A DNA stretch of 64,000 bases from Variovorax boronicumulans (GTDB taxonomy: Bacteria; Pseudomonadota; Gammaproteobacteria; Burkholderiales; Burkholderiaceae_C), in contig NZ_JAUSSG010000010.1 of assembly GCF_030812215.1 (NCBI RefSeq), positions 283,201 through 347,200 on the forward strand, read 5' to 3'. The number at the start of each line of letters is the position of its first letter. The first letter of the stretch is position 1. Under the pieces are notes generated by a model. It did no database searches. It was given only the letters and a program-made list of their open reading frames with translations, and was not told where the DNA came from. Made by a program: the position numbers and the translations under genes. This document shows, one piece after another, positions 60,672-64,000 of the stretch.

Positions 60672-60983
60672 TTGAAATCCCTCACTCGGACGGAGTTGGC
60701 TTTGCTCGTCGCGGAGGCGGCCGAAAAGTGGACGGTAGGAGATTTGGCAGAGGGGCGTTCGGTCTTCCGACTTGCCGAGTGCTTTGCGTTCAGGGGTGTT
60801 GGCGAACAACGCCCCGAATCAGCCTACCTAGCCTTGGTCGCCTATCCGGCCGAACCAGAAGACTACGCCGGTCATGATGGGGTTGAACAGGATGGCTCGT
60901 GCTCAAGATGCGGAGTGGAAGTTTGTTGTGCAGCAAAGGTGGCCATTTGCCCGGTTTGCGGCGGAGAAGCGCTCTGCACATAA
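60672..60983 (+). CDS. Small cysteine-rich (zinc-ribbon) protein
   Basis: Predicted 103 residues from TTG 60672; the start is uncertain because no ribosome site is clear. The N-terminal part is helical (LALLVAEAAEKWTVGDL); the C-terminal part has CSRCGVEVCC and CPVCGGEALC, a zinc-ribbon pattern. Function unknown. It is the last of the small same-strand genes before the IS66 element. Confidence 0.5.
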   Translation: MKSLTRTELALLVAEAAEKWTVGDLAEGRSVFRLAECFAFRGVGEQRPESAYLALVAYPAEPEDYAGHDGVEQDGSCSRCGVEVCCAAKVAICPVCGGEALCT

Positions 60984-61014
60984 GCGAGTCCTGATCTATC
61001 TCATCAAAACTTGA

Positions 61015-61084
61015 AGAGCAGCTTTGGTGTTTTCCAAGGACGACTTCGGGCCTCACTCGATCCCCAAGGGCTTCGACTACATCC
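61015..61084 (+). pseudogene. Coding remnant cut by the IS66 left end
   Basis: An open stretch reads VFSKDDFGPHSIPKGFDY and runs straight into the IS left end. Its choice of third-position G/C and residue mix look like real coding sequence, but it has no start and is stopped inside the IS repeat. Probably the leftover of a gene broken by the IS or by an earlier event. Family not recognised. Confidence 0.3.
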
Positions 61085-61110
61085 GTATGCGTCCGGCCAA
61101 GTCATCTTGA
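61085..61110 (+). repeat. IS66 left inverted repeat
   Basis: Begins GTATGCGTCCGGCCAAG and ends TCATCTTGA. Matches the right repeat at 23 of 26 positions. Confidence 0.8.
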
Positions 61111-61162
61111 ACTGAAGAGAAACGGCGGCAACGATCGCGTCCACGTAACTTAGGTGGACGCG

Positions 61163-61510
61163 ATGACAAGCGAGAAGACACAGTCCCGGCGACACTACAG
61201 CGCTGCGGCAAAGGCCCAGGTGGTAGCCGAATGCAATGAACCCGGCGCGTCGGTGGCCAAGGTAGCGATGGCGCACGGCATCAACGCCAACGTCGTGCAC
61301 CGCTGGCGGCAATTGGCCCGCGAAGGCCAAGTGAGACCCGTCAAGGCTGGCGAGTTCGTCGCACTGCCGCTGATGGCGTCACCCGAGGCTGCTGCCTCGT
61401 CGGCAGACATCCGCGTCGAACTGCGCCGCGGCCCGATCACGATGATCATCACATGGCCGGCCAGTGCCGCAACGAACTTCGCGATCTGGACACGCGAGTT
61501 GCTGCGGTGA
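61163..61510 (+). CDS. tnpA: IS66 TnpA (OrfA)
   Basis: Predicted 115-residue helix-turn-helix accessory protein of IS66 transposition. It has RRHYSAAAKAQVVAECNEPG and GASVAKVAMAHGINANVVHRW, the transposase-8-like HTH. ATG 61163 is used; a GTG nine bases upstream is possible. Its stop overlaps the tnpB start (GTGA). Confidence 0.88.
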   Translation: MTSEKTQSRRHYSAAAKAQVVAECNEPGASVAKVAMAHGINANVVHRWRQLAREGQVRPVKAGEFVALPLMASPEAAASSADIRVELRRGPITMIITWPASAATNFAIWTRELLR

Positions 61511-61836
61511 TCCGTGTGGAGGCGGTGTGGCTGGCCTGCGAGCCGCTGGATATGCGCTCTGGCACCGAGTCGGCGTTGGCCCGCGTGGTCAAGGTCTTCG
61601 GCGAGGCCAGGCCCCACCACGCCTACCTGTTTGCCAACCGACGGGCCAACCGCATGAAGCTGCTGGTACACGACGGCATCGGTGTGTGGCTGGCAGCGCG
61701 GCGGCTGAACAGCGGCCGCTTTGTCTGGCCCAGGGATGGCAGCACGCTGTCGCTGACCCACTCGCAGCTGAACGCCTTGGTGCTCGGACTGCCCTGGCAG
61801 CGTGTTGGCGAGGCCGGCGTGATCAAGGTGGTGTGA
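61507..61836 (+). CDS. tnpB: IS66 TnpB (OrfB)
   Basis: Predicted 109-residue IS66 Orf2 protein, needed for transposition but of unclear activity. Conserved family parts: VWLACEPLDMRSGTESALARVV, AYLFANRRANRMKLLVHDGIG and WLAARRLNSGRFVWP. The start is GTG 61507 overlapping the tnpA stop. Confidence 0.92.
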   Translation: MIRVEAVWLACEPLDMRSGTESALARVVKVFGEARPHHAYLFANRRANRMKLLVHDGIGVWLAARRLNSGRFVWPRDGSTLSLTHSQLNALVLGLPWQRVGEAGVIKVV

Positions 61837-61900
61837 GCCCGTCCATTGCGGAATGTGCCGATGGCGGCCGGCTAAGCCTGCTGGCACCATCACCGCCCTG

Positions 61901-63469
61901 ATGGACAGCAGCAGCGCCAACGCCCTTGATGCAATCCCTGATCCGGCGTTCTCGGGCATGAGCTTCGCACAGGTGTGCGCCTTGGCCAGCCGGCTGCAGA
62001 GCGAGGTACGGCACGCTCAGGCGCTGAACGCCAAGATGGCCCATGAGATGGCCGTGCTCAAGCGGCTGAAGTTCGCCGCCAGCGCCGAACGCTTCAGTCC
62101 CGAGCAGAGGAGCCTGCTGCAAGAGGTCATCGACGAGGACCTGCAAGCCCTGGAACGCGAGGTAGGGAAGCTGCAGTCGCCAGCCAAGGCCGCAGGGGAG
62201 AAGCAGACCCCGAAGCGCCAGGCGCTGCCGGCCCACCTGCCGCGCCACGACATCCACCACGAACCCGACGACACCATCTGCACCACACCGGGCTGCGGCT
62301 GCCAGATGAAGCGCATCGGCCAGGACGTGGCCGAGAAGCTCGACTATGAGCCTGGACGCTTCAGCGTGCAGCGCCATGTGCGTGGCAAGTGGGCCTGCAC
62401 CCAATGCCAGACGCTGATCCAGGCACCGGTGCCTGCCTGCGTGATCGACAAGGGCATCGCCACCGCCGGCCTGATGGCGCATGTGGCGGTGGCCAAGTAC
62501 ATCGACCACCAACCGCTGTACCGCCAGGAGGCTAGCCTGGGCCGCGCAGGCTTCGCAGTGCCGCGCTCCACCCAGGCCGAATGGATCGGCGCCATCGGCG
62601 TGGAACTGGCGCCGTTGGTGCAGGCCATGCGCGAGGACCTGCTTGGGCGCCACGTGCTGCACGCCGACGAGACCCCGGTGGCGATGCTCAAGCCAGGTCA
62701 TGGCAAGACGCACAGAGCCTACTTGTGGAGCTACTGCACCACGGTCTGGGACGAGGTCAACGCCGTGGTCTTCGACTTCGCCGAAAGCCGTGCCGGGCAC
62801 AACGCACGGCGCTTCCTGGGCATCGCCGAAGACGGCAGCGGCGGCTGGCGAGGTACGCTGATCTGCGACGACTACGCGGGCTACAAGCAGGTGATGAGCG
62901 CCGGCGTGACCGAGGCCGGCTGCCTGGCGCACGCACGGCGCAAGTTCCATGAGCTGTGGGCCAACCACAGCAGCATGCTTGCCGAGGGCGCGCTCAAGCT
63001 GTTCGCCAACCTCTACGACATCGAACGCGAGGCCAAGGACCTCGGGCCGAGCGAGCGATTGCACTTGCGGCAAGCCAAGTCCAGGCCGGCGGCCGACTTG
63101 CTGCACGCCTGGTTGATGGCCAACCGTCAGAAAGTGCCAGACGGCAGTGCGACGGCCAAGGCCATCGACTACAGCCTCAAGCGCTGGGCTGCGCTGACGC
63201 GCTTCATCGACGACGCCGACCTTACCGCGGACAACAACCGCATCGAGAACCTGATCCGTCCCATCGCGTTGGGCAGGAAGAACTGGCTGTTCGCCGGTAG
63301 CCTGCGCGCGGGCCAGCGCGCCGCCGCCATCATGAGCCTGCTGCACACCGCCAGGCTCAATGGCCATGAGCCCTACGCTTACCTCAAGGACGTACTGCAG
63401 CGGCTGCCGACCCAGCCAGCATCTGCACTGCGCGATCTCCTGCCGTACCGCTGGACGCCGCTGACCTGA
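61901..63469 (+). CDS. tnpC: IS66 transposase TnpC
   Basis: Predicted 522-residue DDE transposase. An N-terminal leucine-zipper-like coil (residues about 20-85) precedes a zinc-finger part (CTTPGCGC, WACTQCQ). The DDE residues are in LHADETPVAML, LICDDYAGYKQ and NNRIENLIRPIALGRKNWLF, and an IS66 C-terminal cap ends DLLPYRWTP. ATG 61901 is used; a longer frame from 61853 is less likely. The gene looks intact. Confidence 0.92.
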   Translation: MDSSSANALDAIPDPAFSGMSFAQVCALASRLQSEVRHAQALNAKMAHEMAVLKRLKFAASAERFSPEQRSLLQEVIDEDLQALEREVGKLQSPAKAAGEKQTPKRQALPAHLPRHDIHHEPDDTICTTPGCGCQMKRIGQDVAEKLDYEPGRFSVQRHVRGKWACTQCQTLIQAPVPACVIDKGIATAGLMAHVAVAKYIDHQPLYRQEASLGRAGFAVPRSTQAEWIGAIGVELAPLVQAMREDLLGRHVLHADETPVAMLKPGHGKTHRAYLWSYCTTVWDEVNAVVFDFAESRAGHNARRFLGIAEDGSGGWRGTLICDDYAGYKQVMSAGVTEAGCLAHARRKFHELWANHSSMLAEGALKLFANLYDIEREAKDLGPSERLHLRQAKSRPAADLLHAWLMANRQKVPDGSATAKAIDYSLKRWAALTRFIDDADLTADNNRIENLIRPIALGRKNWLFAGSLRAGQRAAAIMSLLHTARLNGHEPYAYLKDVLQRLPTQPASALRDLLPYRWTPLT

Positions 63470-63487
63470 GCTGCGGCATCTCCGGCG

Positions 63488-63513
63488 TCAAGATGACTTC
63501 GCCTGGCGCATAC
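63488..63513 (-). repeat. IS66 right inverted repeat
   Basis: The complement begins GTATGCGCCAGGCGAAG. It lies 18 bases after the tnpC stop. Confidence 0.8.
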
Positions 63514-63606
63514 GTCGCAGTAGCCGGCCAGCAAGATCGGGAAGTTGATGCCGCACTACTGAATTGAACCCACGAGCTCAGCCAATAGAGCGGCGCGCCG
63601 CAGCCG

Positions 63607-63912
63607 TTAAGCTTTCGCCCGCGGCTTCATGCGGAAGCTGATGCCCATGCGGTTAATGGCGTTCATCGCGGCGATGGTGAGGGTCAGGTTGACCAAGTCC
63701 TTCTCGCCGAACACTGCCAACGCCGCCTCGTAGGCTTCATCGGAAGCGTGTGTTTCGCTGACGCGGGTGACTTCCTCGGACCAGGCGAGGGCCGCACGCT
63801 CTTGCTCCGAGAACAGGTACTCCGCTTCGTGCCACACCGGCACGAGGACTACTTTCTCAACCGACATTCCGCCAGTCATCAGGTCACGGGTATGGATGTC
63901 GATGCGTAATAG
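63607..63912 (-). pseudogene. Carboxymuconolactone decarboxylase/AhpD-like gene, 5' end lost
   Basis: The minus-strand frame reads LLRIDIHTRDLMTGGMSVEK, then VLVPVWHEAEYLF, SEQERAALAWSEEVT and a C-terminal VNLTLTIAAMNAINRMGISF, which is the C-terminal half of CMD/AhpD-like proteins. The usual first 50 residues and the CxxC part before HTRD are missing: the frame is closed by TAA at 63946-63948 and the cysteines are replaced. A 90-residue product from ATG 63879 could still be made but would lack the redox site. It faces the IS66 right end. Confidence 0.65.
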
Positions 63913-64000
63913 TCCGCTCGAGGCCGTTGTTGACGGCTGGGTGGTTTAAGGCGTGATGTCGGTGACGTGTTGAAGCAGAGCGAACGCCACGCGCCATGCA

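Larger units (their letters stand above)
61085..63513 (+). mobile_element. IS66-family insertion sequence
   Basis: About 2.43 kb with three genes in the order tnpA-tnpB-tnpC, usual for IS66. The terminal inverted repeats are 26 bp: 61085-61110 on the left and the complement of 63488-63513 on the right, alike in 23 of 26 bases and starting GTATGCG. All three genes look intact, so the element may be active. The eight bases outside each end (ctacatcc left, gtcgcagt right) do not match, so the usual 8-bp target duplication is absent. Confidence 0.9.

Noticed and set aside
43122..64000. Direct repeat of the tRNA-Arg 3' end as attR of the island
   Set aside because: Looking for the T-loop/acceptor sequence of tRNA-Arg further on, I found no second copy within the window; it may lie beyond the right edge.

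Overview
The window is high-GC DNA with tightly packed genes. Gene content and order suggest a betaproteobacterium of the family Comamonadaceae, most likely Variovorax or a close relative. Supporting signs are the rnhA / methyltransferase / gloB / mltD block, dnaX-ybaB-recR next to the small SRP RNA, trxA-rho-rpmE2, a full pstSCAB-phoU-phoB-phoR operon beside ppx and ppk, and a Bug-type tricarboxylate binding protein. The genus is an inference from this pattern, not from a search.

From 1 to about 43.2 kb the DNA looks like ordinary chromosomal core. It holds an AraC regulator, rnhA, a methyltransferase whose start codon overlaps that of gloB head to head, mltD, a Kef-type antiporter, a NitT/TauT-type ABC importer, recR-ybaB-dnaX (with an A9 slippery run that should yield a short DnaX) and the 4.5S RNA. 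Next come an acetyltransferase, a flavoprotein coupled to an AddAB-like helicase-nuclease operon, trxA, rho, a Gfo/Idh/MocA oxidoreductase, rpmE2, a polytopic membrane protein and a MATE exporter. The phosphate block (27.9-40.0 kb) contains the Pst transporter and Pho regulators, ppx, sixA, ppk and an ornithine-lipid type acyltransferase. Three Pho boxes with 11-bp repeat spacing sit before pstS, ppx and ppk, so phosphate uptake, polyphosphate turnover and perhaps phosphate-free lipid synthesis appear co-regulated. A cNMP-domain/thioredoxin-reductase-like flavoprotein with a UBP zinc-finger partner, a GST, and tRNA-Pro and tRNA-Arg genes close the core.

Just after tRNA-Arg (43.2 kb) there is the stub of a phage-type integrase, which suggests the edge of an old genomic island. 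The accessory region then holds a thioesterase and a hipBA module with three regularly spaced 18-bp operators. It continues with a LysR-controlled catabolic cluster (46.1-57.1 kb): an FAH-family hydrolase, HyuA, HyuB, a small protein with a CxC motif, a CobW-type GTPase, an MFS carrier, a Bug binding protein and a porin. This cluster is the most promising candidate for an undescribed enzyme system: a HyuAB-type ATP-dependent enzyme with its own putative third subunit and metal chaperone.

From 57.1 to 61.0 kb lies a run of small, same-strand genes (zinc ribbons, barstar-like, SMI1/KNR4-like, a P-loop kinase-like protein, an alpha/beta hydrolase) separated by a short dispersed repeat. It resembles a tract of orphan immunity-type genes. 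A complete IS66-family element (61.085-63.513 kb) follows with gene fragments on both sides, and the window ends in a truncated carboxymuconolactone-decarboxylase-like gene.
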